This document shows, piece after piece, positions 1 through 11,306 of a stretch of 64,000 nucleotides of DNA. The first letter of the stretch is position 1; each line of letters opens with the position of its first letter. Source of the stretch: Cryptomeria japonica. Taxonomy: Eukaryota > Streptophyta > Pinopsida > Cupressales > Cupressaceae. The notes under the pieces were generated by a model, which was not told where the DNA came from, made no database searches, and saw only the letters and a program-made list of their open reading frames with translations. Where the stretch lies: positions 236,633,922 through 236,697,921 of the forward strand of contig NC_081406.1 of the NCBI RefSeq assembly GCF_030272615.1, read 5' to 3'. Both the position numbers and the translations under genes were made by a program.

Positions 1-604
1 GGCTCCTTGGAGAAGAGCTTAACCCCTCGAGGAGATCTTGATGGTACACAAACTAGCAATCCCTATTTTTGATGAACGCAACTATGCATTCTAGAAAGTG
101 AAGATGCCAGGTTACCTAATTTCTCTTGGCTTTGAATTTTGGATTTTTGTTACACAAAATAATATCAATCCTTTGACTAGTGGGACCACTCCAAATTAGA
201 TCAATTTATTTGAAGACAATGAAAATACAATATTTTCTATCTTTAGTTCTCTTTCTAAGATTGAATTAACAAAAGTTGTATCTTTAGAATCTTCTCATAA
301 GGTTTGGAATAAATTAGAAATGACTTATGAAGGAGATGATACAATTAAACAAGCTAAGTTGCAAAACTCTAAAACTAAATATGAATACTTGTAGATGGAT
401 GAAGAAGACAATATAACTAGATACCTACAGAAGATAGATAATGTGGTAAATGAGATCAGAGGTGTTGGTCAAATGTGTTGAAATGGATATAATTTTTTTT
501 TTAGGATGATGGGTGTGAGATCATAAAAAGGTCTAGAACTGTGACTGCAACAGGAAAGAGGACATGTGGAAATTTTTATCAATTGAGAATAGCTAACAGA
601 TATT
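1..604 (+). mobile_element. Ty1/copia gag remnant, cut by window start
   Basis: The translation matches the N-terminal gag region of copia elements: an early segment with GYLISLGF, followed by KVWNKLEMTYEGDD and a segment near ITRYLQKID. The same sequence recurs at 58052-58670 at high identity. It begins just downstream of where a primer binding site would lie, so the LTR is probably outside the window. It is broken, with several breaks, and similarity to the second copy stops at 604. It is a fossil, not an active gene. Confidence 0.75.
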
Positions 605-984
605 GCATTTTTTTTCATTTACAACCATCTTGAATCTTCATATGAAATCCATGGATAGTGCTAAAAGCTGAGAGCTACACTCATGTGGGACTTGGAGAGG
701 AGAGGAACAAGGGAGGAACATCTATGAGCTTCTTTGGGAGCATTTTGTGGAGTCTTCTTTCTCTCTTTCGTTTATGTATGCTTCTTATTGTTTTCTTTAT
801 ATCTCTCTTGATATGCATCGTAAGGTTTTTGAGTTCATTTGTATTTGGTTTTGGTTGTAACTAATCTACTAACATTTGAACTTGTGTTTGTGCCTTGTGC
901 CCCTTTTTTCATGCATCAATACCAACCCTCACATAGTTCGAGAGAGATAATAAAGAAATATATTATCGACCTTCCTCCCTCCAT
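605..984. other. No recognisable gene
   Basis: This stretch holds a short open frame (658-864) rich in Phe, Leu and Ser. It has no recognisable domain, homologue or splice context and is judged to be chance. No other feature was seen. Confidence 0.5.
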
Positions 985-2745
985 TCGACCAATTGGATAA
1001 AAGGGTAGGTAAATTTATAATAATTCCAATTAACCAAAAAATGGTAAAAAGACAATAATTAAATAATAGTTTACATACCTCATTATAATATATATTCACA
1101 AATAATAATATTATTTATTCTCCCAATAAATAATAAATCACCTCATAAATTAAATAATTAACCATGGATAATAGTATTAATTAATTAAATAAACATTAAT
1201 AATAGAAAATCAAAAGGTCATCATTAAAATAAATAAAATAAAATACATATAAAATAAAATAATCAACATTCAAAAAAACTCAATTAAAATATAAATAAAT
1301 AAACAATAAATAACAATAATATTTACAATAAACAATAAATAATAATTAAACTTCAATTAACAATAAACAAAATGTTAAATAAATTAAATCAATTAAACAT
1401 TAATCAAATCAAAATAAATATTAAATAATTAAACAATCACACATCTCCAAATATAAATAAACATAGACTCACATCACCTTATGCCAATAAAGGAACAATC
1501 ACCAATCAAGTCTCTAACATCAACTAGCATTGTGGTGCAACTAACAAGGTACACAACTTAGACCTAGAGTGTGTGAGGGAAACTATGTCATCTTCGACAA
1601 CTTTCCTTTGGGATAGAGACACGCTCAAGCCTATGAAGCCAGGTGGAGTCAATGTCTAGTACTTGCAAACCTGCACCCAACACTAAACACAACATATACA
1701 TCATAATAATCGGACATGTGATGGAGAATTGGGATGAAATATCATGCTTGCTATGAGTGATATGACATTGTCTTTACTCACGAAGACAGTCACACAATAT
1801 GGCATCAAAACATTGCATAAAATAATGATCATGATATAGGGTTAGTACCATTATAACATCATAAGCCATATAGTCCACATGAACAATGAACACATATAAT
1901 CCATGAATCATATAAACCCATGCATCATAGTGATACTACGTACTAACATCCACAAGAACTATTAAATTTCATATGTCATATAGTATGTCTAGCATCTTCA
2001 ATCATATAAATCTCCAAAGATGATGAGTCATATCAAATAACATAAATCCACGTAGAGTAACTATCATCATCAATACCATCTATGTAGTGACCCTCCCTAA
2101 CTCACCTTGTATTTTACGTATCAAAGGATTTTATTTCCCTAGCTTAGTCTATCTTATGAAGATTTTATTGTATCATTGTATGTACTAACCCTACTTTATG
2201 ATGATGATTTTATAAGACGTGTTTGTATTGGGTGATTGTCTTCATGAAAGGTACGATACCTTATCACTCAGCCTGTTACTATGATATTGTATATATGTTC
2301 TTTTGTGTTTATGGGTGGATAATGTTTATTCAATTAATTAATTAATATTGATTTATAGTTATTAAAGTTATAATTAATCAATTAATTAATGGATATTTGA
2401 TTTATTATTATTGAATTTATTAATATTTAATTTATTAATTAATTGGTTTTTTTTTGGATTTAAATTAATGTTATTTATTTAATTGATTTATTGACTACTA
2501 TTTTATTTAATTAATTTTATCCTTTTGATTTTATTTATTATGAATTGATTTATTTAATTTATTTTAGATATAGTTGTTAAGTTGATTTTGATTATTAATA
2601 ATTATAAAGGTATAAAGCCCATTTCAATTTCTACACTCCTAAAAAGTAATAATATTATTATATTGCTTTTACTATGAATGAGAGGTGTAAAAATAAAATA
2701 AAGTTAATCTTACCTACCCTCCTAATTGATTGGGTGAATTTGGAA
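985..2745. repeat. Large imperfect inverted repeat (foldback-like)
   Basis: The left half (about 985-1870) and the right half (about 2150-2745) are reverse complements with many indels. Matching landmarks are: GGGTAGGTAA near 1004 with TTACCTACCC near 2710; ATCAAAAGG near 1209 with CCTTTTGAT near 2522; GAAGACAGTCAC near 1782 with GTGATTGTCTTC near 2231; AGGGTTAGTAC near 1837 with GTACTAACCCT near 2181. The arms are very rich in A and T. The right arm may begin at TGTAGTGACCCTCC (2093), which looks like an LTR start, so this may be two inverted copies of one old LTR and not a DNA transposon. No coding capacity was found. Confidence 0.55.
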
Positions 2746-3609
2746 TAATAAGTAAGAAATATAATAAAATATTTTTACCTTGCATAGTTTGCCATGCATT
2801 TTTATTTATTTTGAATTTGTGGATGGTTGTCGGGTTACCAGTGGGTAGTATTTTGATTGAAACTTTTGGGATTTTGGCTTGGATCTTGGTTTGCATTTGG
2901 ATTTTGGAAGCTTGGATTGGATTTGTGATCTCCAGGTTGGAGTTCTTCTTTCTTTTTTTCTTTTTTTTGAAATTCTTGTCTTCTTCGTGTCTTCCCATGG
3001 AAATGATTTATTTTTTATTGTTGAATGGATGGGGAAAAGAAATACATTATAGTTTAAATCCTTTGGAATCAAAATGAATGAAAGGGGGAATTTTGCAGAT
3101 TGGCTCCTTATGTTTGAGTGAGATTCTTGAGTTGATTTGTGTATGTAGTGAATGGTGGATAAATGCATATATGTATATACATTTTATGTGTGTTTGTAGA
3201 ATTTTCTTATTGGTATTTAAATGTTTATTTGGGTGTTATACTCCTTATGAACTCCTGGTTGTAATAGGGGTTATTTTTGCTATGTCTTGAGTGTTTTGTG
3301 ACTATGTAAGAACCCATGAAAGTCCATGTGACTACCTATTTCATGTTTCAATATATTTTAATCATTTTTCAAGGGTGTTTGAGTGTATGGAGTTTCATTT
3401 GTTAAGTCCACTTGGTCTATGCACAGTTAGAGCTATCTCCCATGCACTTAGACTCCCAAAATGCAGATTTAGCCATTAGGATTGTGCACTGAGTTGCAAA
3501 ATCATTCCCGTGAGTTGCATTTGATGTGTAAAACATGTTTACACCCTTTATAATTCTTATCCAACCTCCTAGTAATGCCCTTGAGGTCCTTTTTTTCTCC
3601 TCAATCAAT
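2746..3609. other. Non-coding, T-rich sequence
   Basis: The open frames on both strands here (for example 2730-3077 and 2806-3168) are low-complexity reads through T-rich or A-rich sequence. No domain or gene signal was seen. Confidence 0.5.
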
Positions 3610-3960
3610 CTGGGTAGTTACCTTACATTCAAGATCCTTCAAACTTGATATTTTGCATACTTTACCAGAAAAGCCACCAAAACTACTAGAAAAAATAACA
3701 TAATAACCAATAACCCTACCATACCAACTAGAAATTCTAGTGTACATACTAGGAATGCCATAGTTCAGACCCAGAGAGCTGACAAACTAACCAAGAGAGC
3801 CAACCTTCAGACTGAGAAGGCTGACCTAGAAGCCCAAAACGCTGACCAATGGACCAGAAACATTGTGAAATAGACCAAAAATTATATTCAATTTGCCAAA
3901 AATGTTACCCTACATACCGGTGGTGCTAACCTGCATAACAAGAGATTTGAAGTGGTCTAG
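3610..3960 (+). other. Decayed repeat-derived reading frame, charged helix-like
   Basis: One frame here reads as a polar, charged, helix-prone stretch (for example RADKLTKRANLQTEKADLEA) broken by stops. It has no match I can name. It could be the C-terminal remnant of an old retroelement gag, because LTR-like non-coding sequence follows directly. This is inference only. Confidence 0.25.
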
Positions 3961-4671
3961 GAGACCCAGAAAGGTTAATTTTAGTGTTGTAAAGTCCTAG
4001 TTTGGATTGTGTGATGTTCCCAAAGGAATGTGAAGTCTTTGTTGAGTAATTTCAAGTGATGCACTATATCATATGATTTTTCATGATGTATTTTGTGCTC
4101 TGGTAAGTGGGATCATGCCCTACCATTGAGGAGTTTCCTTATGCAAAAGTCGCTCTAGCAAGAGGTTCTTGTCTTACTATTTTAGGATTGTTTCTATGAC
4201 TCTAGTGGGATTTTTTTTACCTCACTGTTGAGGATTTGCAGTAGTTTACGATGTGCTTATGCTTCATTTTCTTGCATTGGTATTATGCCTATGAGGCATT
4301 GGTGAAGGCCCTATACTTGTAGTGGTCCATATGTGTGCAGTATGTTCTCAGTGATCTTATGTGTTCTTGGTAGTCTTTTGTGAGCATTCTTTATGTATTG
4401 TTATGTCATTTTATGTGTTACCATATGGCTTTGCATATGATTAGGTGGAGTGGGATTCCTTGTGATTACCGAGGTCATGTGAGTTAGGTTTCTTGGAACC
4501 TAGACCATCAGGGCATAATGGAAGTTCTCTTTTTTTGTAATTCAATGACAATATTTAATAATTCATTGGGTTTGGTTTTCACCTAATAAGATAATTTTAC
4601 TTGGTTGGGCCATATGAGATGGAAATTCAATCTCCCTTGTACTCACATAGGTTTGTTAAGGGATTATTTTC

Positions 4672-4870
4672 ACCCTTCTTTTGTGAGGGTAGCTTGTATG
4701 ACTATTAGGAGTATGGATTGCTCTTCTTTGTGAGGATAGCATACATGTCTACTATGGGTGTGTATTTACCTTCTTTGTGAGGCTATCACATAGGAGCGTG
4801 ACTAGTAAGGATGGCCATATTCCCTTCTATATGAGGACAGCATGTGATGATACTCCATTCCTACATGTGA
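4672..4870 (+). repeat. Degenerate tandem repeat, about 50-60 bp unit, four copies
   Basis: Four successive units each start with a version of CCTTCTTTGTGAGGNTAGC and vary in their second half (starts near 4674, 4722, 4770 and 4825). The array lies inside the long non-coding LTR-like repeat region. No function can be assigned. Confidence 0.5.
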
Positions 4871-5039
4871 CCATGCCCATATGCCATGATTTATTGTATG
4901 CCTCTGGAAGAGTTTATTGTTGATTTCAGCCTTGTGTTGTCATGTGATTATTGTTGGGTTGAGTTCATTATGTGCTAGGTTGAGTTCCATGGTCATTAGG
5001 TGTCAACCTAGGTCTTGAGTGAGTTTTCGAACCCCATGT

Positions 5040-6493
5040 CATCTCCTAGCATAGTGGGTGGTTCCTATATGGTTCCACATGGTCGGGTGGTTTGATGTCT
5101 TCTTCCATTGGATGTTGCACACATGGACTTGGATTTATATTATCTCTTCAGGTGGATTTCTATTGGAACATAGTCTATGTAATTATGATTGTTATCATGC
5201 GGTATGCAACTCAAAAGGATGTAATTGTAAAGGAAGCCATGTAACCAATATCTTGGAATATGTGTAATGAGACTTGTAGAAGATTGATTTTGAAACGAGA
5301 CATATAAGATAAGATTATTGTAAATGGATATTCATGATGAATATAATTTCCAGCTAGCAGGAATTAAATGATTGCAATGATTGTGTATATCTTATGGACA
5401 GTAGTGAATATAATAATGATCATGTATGCCTTGATTTGAAGGATGCTAATCCTTAGTGTCAGTTACTCTTGGGATATGAAAATGAATGAGTAGTTGTAGA
5501 TTTGTATGGATTCAATGATTCTCTATTATGTGTTTGAATTATGGAGCTGATTTCTATCCATTAGGGTTAATATTGTATTGTAATGATTTGCTAAAGGTGG
5601 ATACAAAATATGTGCTCTTGTGATTCGTATTAAGACAATTTTATTCCATGTGATCTATATTATGGAAGTGATCATTAGGAATGGGTTTGAGTTAGATTAT
5701 TTATGTGTTAAGAAGGGCTATTGCTTACTGTTATGATTTTTATATGAGCATGTGGTTAGTAATCTTGATGTGATGATATGTACCTTTAAGAAATGATCTA
5801 GTTCCACTTATAGAGTTAGATATGTGGTTTCATTGAAAGTTAGATGATTCTTGTAAGAATGTGAATGCGAAGCATTAATAGTGTCATAAATGATCTTAGA
5901 GATTGAAGTTGAATGGAAATTATAATAGTATGTTGTTGACATCTCGTATGGTATGTGTTAAGAGATGCTATTATGTATAGATTATATGGAAATGATATAG
6001 GTATATTAGGTGGCATCATGCACCTATAATAGTTAAGCATTAATGTTATACTTCATTTACTTGTATATGTTAGTAATCCTATTGTTAGGCATTGTGAATC
6101 TTAGATTATGATCTAGTACTATCTTATGAAGGGATATACGTTTAGATTCTTAATTAATACAATGGATGTGTAATGATGTGGATTTGGAATGTTTGAATTG
6201 GTGCTCTAAAATGAATTAGTTTATAGGATTTTACTCTTACAAGTAGTGACGATGAGATACCCTAGGGGAAAAGATGATATGATGTGTTATTCTTCTTGCG
6301 TAGTTGTGTTATGATGTTTTATACTATTTTGTAATTAGGAAATGATGTAATTTGTAATGATGCATTTAGTAGATGATGTATTTGATATGCATTAGATGTA
6401 TGTATTGTTTAGTAGATGAGATTTAAAAAAAAATTATCTCTATTTGTAGTTAGATTAGCTATATTTCTCAAGGGTATTTTGGCGGGCATTACA
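5040..6493 (+). repeat. Old LTR-like repeat, copy 1
   Basis: This non-coding stretch shares its beginning (CATCTCCTAGC, then GGTTCCACATGGTC and GGTGGTTTGATG) with 7080-7200. It shares its end (GAGATACCCTAGGG, an A-run, CATCTCTATTTG, then GGGCATTACA) with 24080-24317. The ending in CA next to a conserved block fits an LTR 3' end. The two copies are strongly diverged, so it is old. The family is not known; a gypsy-type LTR is possible. Confidence 0.45.
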
Positions 6494-7079
6494 ATCAAAG
6501 ATAATAATAAAGTCATAAATAACCATCTGAGCATCAACCATATGTCTAAATAGGTCTATAAATATGTAAATCAAAATGAAAGTCTAGGAGGGACACTACA
6601 TAATAGTAGACAGTTAGGTTACCCAGGGTCTAGATTGTAAGAATATCTCATTGGGAGTTTACCTTGTAATAAAGTGATACCTTAATTAACTAACTCTTGA
6701 ATGGTTGTGTAGTAGTAAATCATCTTAATAAGATAATGAATGGACATGATTGCCCCAATGCCTTTCCCAAGGGTGGTAATAAGGGATAGGATTGGGAAGG
6801 CCTAGGTGACCTAGCCTCCTAGGTAAGCTAGTCTCCCTCACTCCTTCAAGGTTTAGATAGATTTGCATGAGAATCTTGGAGTCAGGATAGGTGCCCAAGT
6901 TCCCATTATGATTGCATGCAATGACATTATTTTCCCTACATGTAGGTCCTAGCACCTTGAGTTTTGATTTTACATGTTTCCTCTAGAGGTCTTGAGCTAT
7001 ATCTTTCTGTTTTAGTTACCTTTGTTATGCGGTCTTGATTGTATCCTTTGGTTGTTAGGTTTTAGCCTAGATATAGAGT
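6494..7079. other. Non-coding sequence between two LTR-like repeats
   Basis: No gene was seen. A block at 6583-6597 reads GGAGGGACACTACA, the reverse complement of an LTR-start-like TGTAGTGTCCCTCC and similar to the sequence at 2093. Part of the stretch (GGGAAGGCCTA near 6797) weakly resembles 56655-56680. Confidence 0.35.
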
Positions 7080-7725
7080 GTGTGTGGGATCTTGTGATAT
7101 CTCCTAGCGCGAGGGGTGGTTCCTTATGGTTCCACATGGTCAGGTGGTTTGATGCCTTTTTCCATTGGGATGTTCTTCATTGGATGCTCGTATGAGTGGA
7201 TGTGGATTCTTATCTCTTCGGCTATGGATGGTTACTTGTACCAGATTGATGTATATGATTCATATGGCATATGTGTGTAGAATTCATGATGTAGTTGTAT
7301 TTGTAGTTGAGAGCTATACTCTTTGATGTAAAAAGGTTGATGTATATGTAATGGTAGATGATTTATTAGGTCATGATCATAGTACTTGTAAGAGAACATA
7401 TAGATGTATCTTGTGATATCTTGGATATTGATTCATTGGTGGAAAAAATGTAATTGATTCTATGTAAGTACATATTGTGATATGTGAATTTTTATGGTGG
7501 TCAAGAATGGAATAGGAATGTGGTGGATAATATTAGAAAAGATGATGTTATTGAATAATGGATTAGGTATTAGGAACATCTATATTGGTCCTCTTAAAAT
7601 GAATCTTAAGGGCTCAAATGGTATTTGCATTACTAATAATGGAATCATGATAGGCTAGTGAGGTATCTCATGTATGCATGTAAATAAAAATGCTAGTTGA
7701 GTTAGAATAATTTGTATTATTATAT
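7080..7725 (+). repeat. Old LTR-like repeat, copy 2 (left part)
   Basis: This is similar to 5040 onward at its start, then strongly diverged. The sequence appears to resume at 24024-24317 after nested insertions (R1, B and A). The ending shared with copy 1 is in that right part. Confidence 0.4.
7712..7725 (+). repeat. Left target-site duplication of retroposon R1
   Basis: TTGTATTATTATAT here matches TTGTATTATGATAT at 24009-24022 with one difference. Element B then separates this copy from the R1 poly(T) run at 22466. The last five bases also serve as the left target-site duplication of B (TATAT against GATAT at 22461-22465). Confidence 0.6.
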
Positions 7726-9358
7726 TGTTAGTCCCAACCGGTGCTGAGAGGGGAGGGGTGAATCAACACTTGATCAAATTTTCACAATTAAACTTTTAAC
7801 TTAAATCTGCATTCATCTAATATCCAACAATATACTTAATCACTAAAGTAAAATATGCAAGCATAAAGAGTTGACAATGACACTAAGAAGAAATCTCATG
7901 GAAACCCAAATGGGCAAAAACCATGGTGTGAGTAGGAACTCACAAAATTTGTACTCTTCTGAAGTATGCCCGATGAGGAGCCATCCCTATTAGGAGATTA
8001 CAAAGACACTGTTAGGTGCCACCTGGTTAAGGGATTTTTTCAAGGTTGGTTATTTCCTTTACCTTGTTAAAGGTAGCATGGTTAAAGGACTTAAGAACAT
8101 CAATTAAGATGTCACCCGATTAAGGGATTTTACAAAAGGGACCTGCTAAAGTCAACCCAGTTAAGAGATTTATGTTGCAGTGGTTAGAAAGAAACATATG
8201 GATGATCTAATGTATTAGCTACTGATAGCTTGATCAAATCTCAATATGCATCACACTCAATCCACACCGGTTGTGTCTTCTCTGCACAATACCGGTTTTC
8301 TTCTTACACCTTCAACTCTTCACTCAGTTGGTCGCCTATCCATCGGCACTGCACTTTGCCGATCCTTTGACCTTCGGCTCTCCACTCTATCGGTTCTTTG
8401 TTCTTTGGATTTGTACTATGTCGATCTACCTCAAACTCACTCTACTAGGCTAAATTTTTTAGCACTTCTATTTTCTCTACTCTTCACTTTCGATCACCTT
8501 CAACAAGATCTGCTTGCTGCAAATTTCAAGATCAAAATCTTCTGAATAAACTAAAAAACACTTTATAGATTTTCTATCAACACTTTCAAGCATTCCCTCA
8601 ATCAAAGCAATCATGGATTTCAAAAAAATTCAAATTCAAAAATCTTCCACTCTTTCTGTACGCAACTTACAACAATTCTGCCAAGTGTACAATAAATTTT
8701 GTCACCGCATCTCCCAAAGATAGTAGCTTCTAGGTCATGTTCAATCAATTAAGTGCAAAACAAAAAAATTGCCAGTAATCATGCTTGACTACATGATAAC
8801 CCAAATTGACCTTACCAACAAGTTATTTGGCATAGACACAAGCTCACCAGCTCATCTTTCACCACCACAACTGAATAACCGATCACCGCTCCAAAATTTA
8901 TGGTGATCACCTGTCTTCCTTCTATTATACTGGTGTACTGGTATGCCACTGCACTTCTATTTACCGGTTCATCCTTTGATTTCTAGTTTGTTGTGCTAGC
9001 ATCAAGTCTCTTCCCCTGTTTGCCAATGTGATTCTGGGTTGCATACAACTTCAAGTTTTCTTGCCTGAGTCACCTTTTGTGACTTTATCATCATCAGAGT
9101 GACCGATCTTCCTGAATGACAAACCAGTTGGCTTAGTCTATATTTCCTTGAGCTGATTGAACCTTTGATCATTCGTTACCAATGTTGTTTCCATGTGTTT
9201 GTAATTCATCACTTTTTCTTACTAGAAGAACACCACTTTATCTATACCACTTCACTGGTTAGTGTCTTCACCAGTAAGTGTTGGACATCAATGACAAATC
9301 TTAGCACATATACCAGTTCTCTGGATTAACCGGTGTTGTCAATGCCAATAATCCAACA
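7726..9358 (-). repeat. LTR of copia element B (3' LTR on the minus strand)
   Basis: It starts TGTTAGTCCC and ends CCAACA in plus orientation. It aligns along its whole length with 20829-22460, including the blocks GGTGAATCAACACTTGATC, GCCACCTGGTTAAGGGA and ATCCACACCGGTTGTG. Open frames inside it are not genes. Confidence 0.9.
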
Positions 9359-10775
9359 ATCTCCCCCTTTGGCATTGATGGCAAACACATCATAATCTGG
9401 CTAATTAGTTGCATGTTCTTTTACTTCCTTCATCTCTATACTAGTCCAGTCATTACTTCTGCCCTGAGTAATGAATATCTCCCCCTATCACTAGTAGTAC
9501 TCTTATGCAACAACTTCATCTCAATCACTACTTATGAATTCTCAAGCACTCTAATCATATCTCCCCATTTTCAGACAATGCCAAAGAGTCCTTTCTGTAC
9601 ACTTACAAGACTGCTCCCCCTAACCGGAGTAGTCCACGGTCATCAATCTAGTCTCTTTTTAAAAAAAAACACTTGAAATCATACTAGATTTATGTAGAGC
9701 CCTATTTGCTTACTTTACTGAATGGAGGGACCTAACCCCCAACTTACCTCTGAGATAGTCAAAGGTATCATTCTATAATGGCTTGGTGAAGATATCAGCC
9801 ACCTGTTTTGTTGTTGGTATGTACTCCAACATCACTTCCTTTTCTTGAACTCGTTCCCTTAGATAGTTATATTTGATGGCTATATGCTTCATTTTGGAGT
9901 GCATCACCGGGTTCTTGGATATTTCAATGGCACAAGTTTTGTCACAATGAATCACTACCAGTCCAACAATTTTTTCTTGTATTCCTTCTAGTAGCTGCTT
10001 GATCCAAACTATCTATGTGCAGTTGATTACAATAACTACATACTCAGCCTCAACTATGGATTGAGATATGCAGTTTTGTTTCTTACTTGTCCAAGATACA
10101 ATCCTATCTCCAAGAAAGATTGCACCTCCACGAGTGCTCTTTGTATCATCAATGTTCCCAACCCAATCCAAGTCAGTGAAGACACTTAAACTAAAGTCTC
10201 CCTTTTGTGGATACCAGAGGCCATACTCATCAGTCCCCTTTAATTATCTAAATATTCTTTTGACTACCACCATGTGAATCTCTTTTGGATTTGCAGAAAA
10301 TATGGCAACCAAGCCAACAACTTGTGTTATGTCTGGTCTGCTATGTACTGCATATTGCAACTTACTGATCATAGACCGGTAAAGTGTCTCATTCACTTCT
10401 TCAGCCTCATCATATTTAGATACCTTGCAACCTGTAACCATTGGAGTTCCACCAGGTTTGCAATCTTCCATTCCAAAAGTTTTTAGATTTTGCCTTATGT
10501 ACTTAGTCTAATTGATGAAGATGCCAATATTTAGTTGAGAGACTTGTAGGGCAACAAAAACCATTCTCTTGCCAATCATCTCAAGTTCTTGCTTCATTTG
10601 TTCTGCCAAGCTTCTGCTCGTCTCATGATCTCCCCCAAAGATGATGTCATCTACAAAGATCTCAGCATACCAAGCTCTCGGTGATTGTTTGAACCCATAC
10701 AAAGCCTTTTGCAAACTGCATACCATATTCCTTCCATCTTCATATGTAAACCCTTTTGGTTGCTCTATGTATACT
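9359..10775 (-). pseudogene. Copia element B: RNase H and reverse transcriptase remnants
   Basis: Minus-strand pieces carry copia signatures: HSKMKHIAIKYNYLRERV with VADIFTKPL (end of RNase H, 9773-9955), GTPMVTGCKVSKYDE with SRPDI (10244-10471), and VYIEQPKGF, ALYGFKQSPRAWY and EIFVDDIIFG (10508-10790, reverse transcriptase catalytic region). They lie between the B polypurine tract and the insertion point of A. The region is broken in several places and is a fossil. Confidence 0.85.
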
Positions 10776-11292
10776 TGAAAGGAAATACAAGAGCAAGGAA
10801 AGAAAAATAAAATCCAAGAAAGTTTATTGATGAAGTAAATGTTACCAAGAGAAAAGCAAAAACCTTGGAGCAATCACCCAAATGTGAAGAAGGAGGCACA
10901 GGAACTTTTGAAAGGGGAAAAGCAAAGAAAAACCCCTTCTGATATTATGAATGAGGCAATGCCTAAAATTAGAGAGAGAGAGAGAGCAAGAAGCTCTTTA
11001 CAATATTGTCATTAAGAAGAAATGAGAGAGGAGACATCTCTTAAATAGAGATGAGGAGAGGAGTTACAAAGTAACTCCCAAATCTATGAATGCCACCATT
11101 CATAAAATGTGTGTGCCATGTGTCCACATCCTCTTATGGAGGAAATCTAATATTCCTTAATAAAGGAAAATAAAAGAAATGACTTGTCCTCACACATGTA
11201 CTAGAGGACAAATTACATGTAGGAATTCCAAAGGAATATCCTAAACTAAATACAAATAAACCTAAGCTAAGTAAAGATTAAATATTCTAACA
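10776..11292 (-). repeat. LTR of copia element A (3' LTR on the minus strand)
   Basis: 517 bp, starting TGAAAGGAAATAC and ending TTCTAACA in plus orientation, nearly identical to 17298-17816. It contains a GA-repeat run near 10973 that differs slightly in length between the two LTRs. Confidence 0.95.
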
Positions 11293-11306
11293 CCCCCCCT
11301 TAAGCT
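11293..11306 (-). other. Polypurine tract of element A
   Basis: In minus orientation the sequence reads AAGCTTAAGGGGGGG directly before the LTR start TGTTAGAATA. This is the expected second-strand primer site. The pol-like frame ends within it. Confidence 0.8.

Noticed and set aside
2730-3168. Open frames of 115 and 120 codons on both strands
   Set aside because: Low-complexity reads through T-rich and A-rich DNA, overlapping on opposite strands, without domain or homologue.
2093-6493. A single LTR of 4.4 kb from TGTAGTGACC to GGGCATTACA
   Set aside because: The second copy shows only parts of 5040-6493, and nothing supports the left 3 kb as the same unit.
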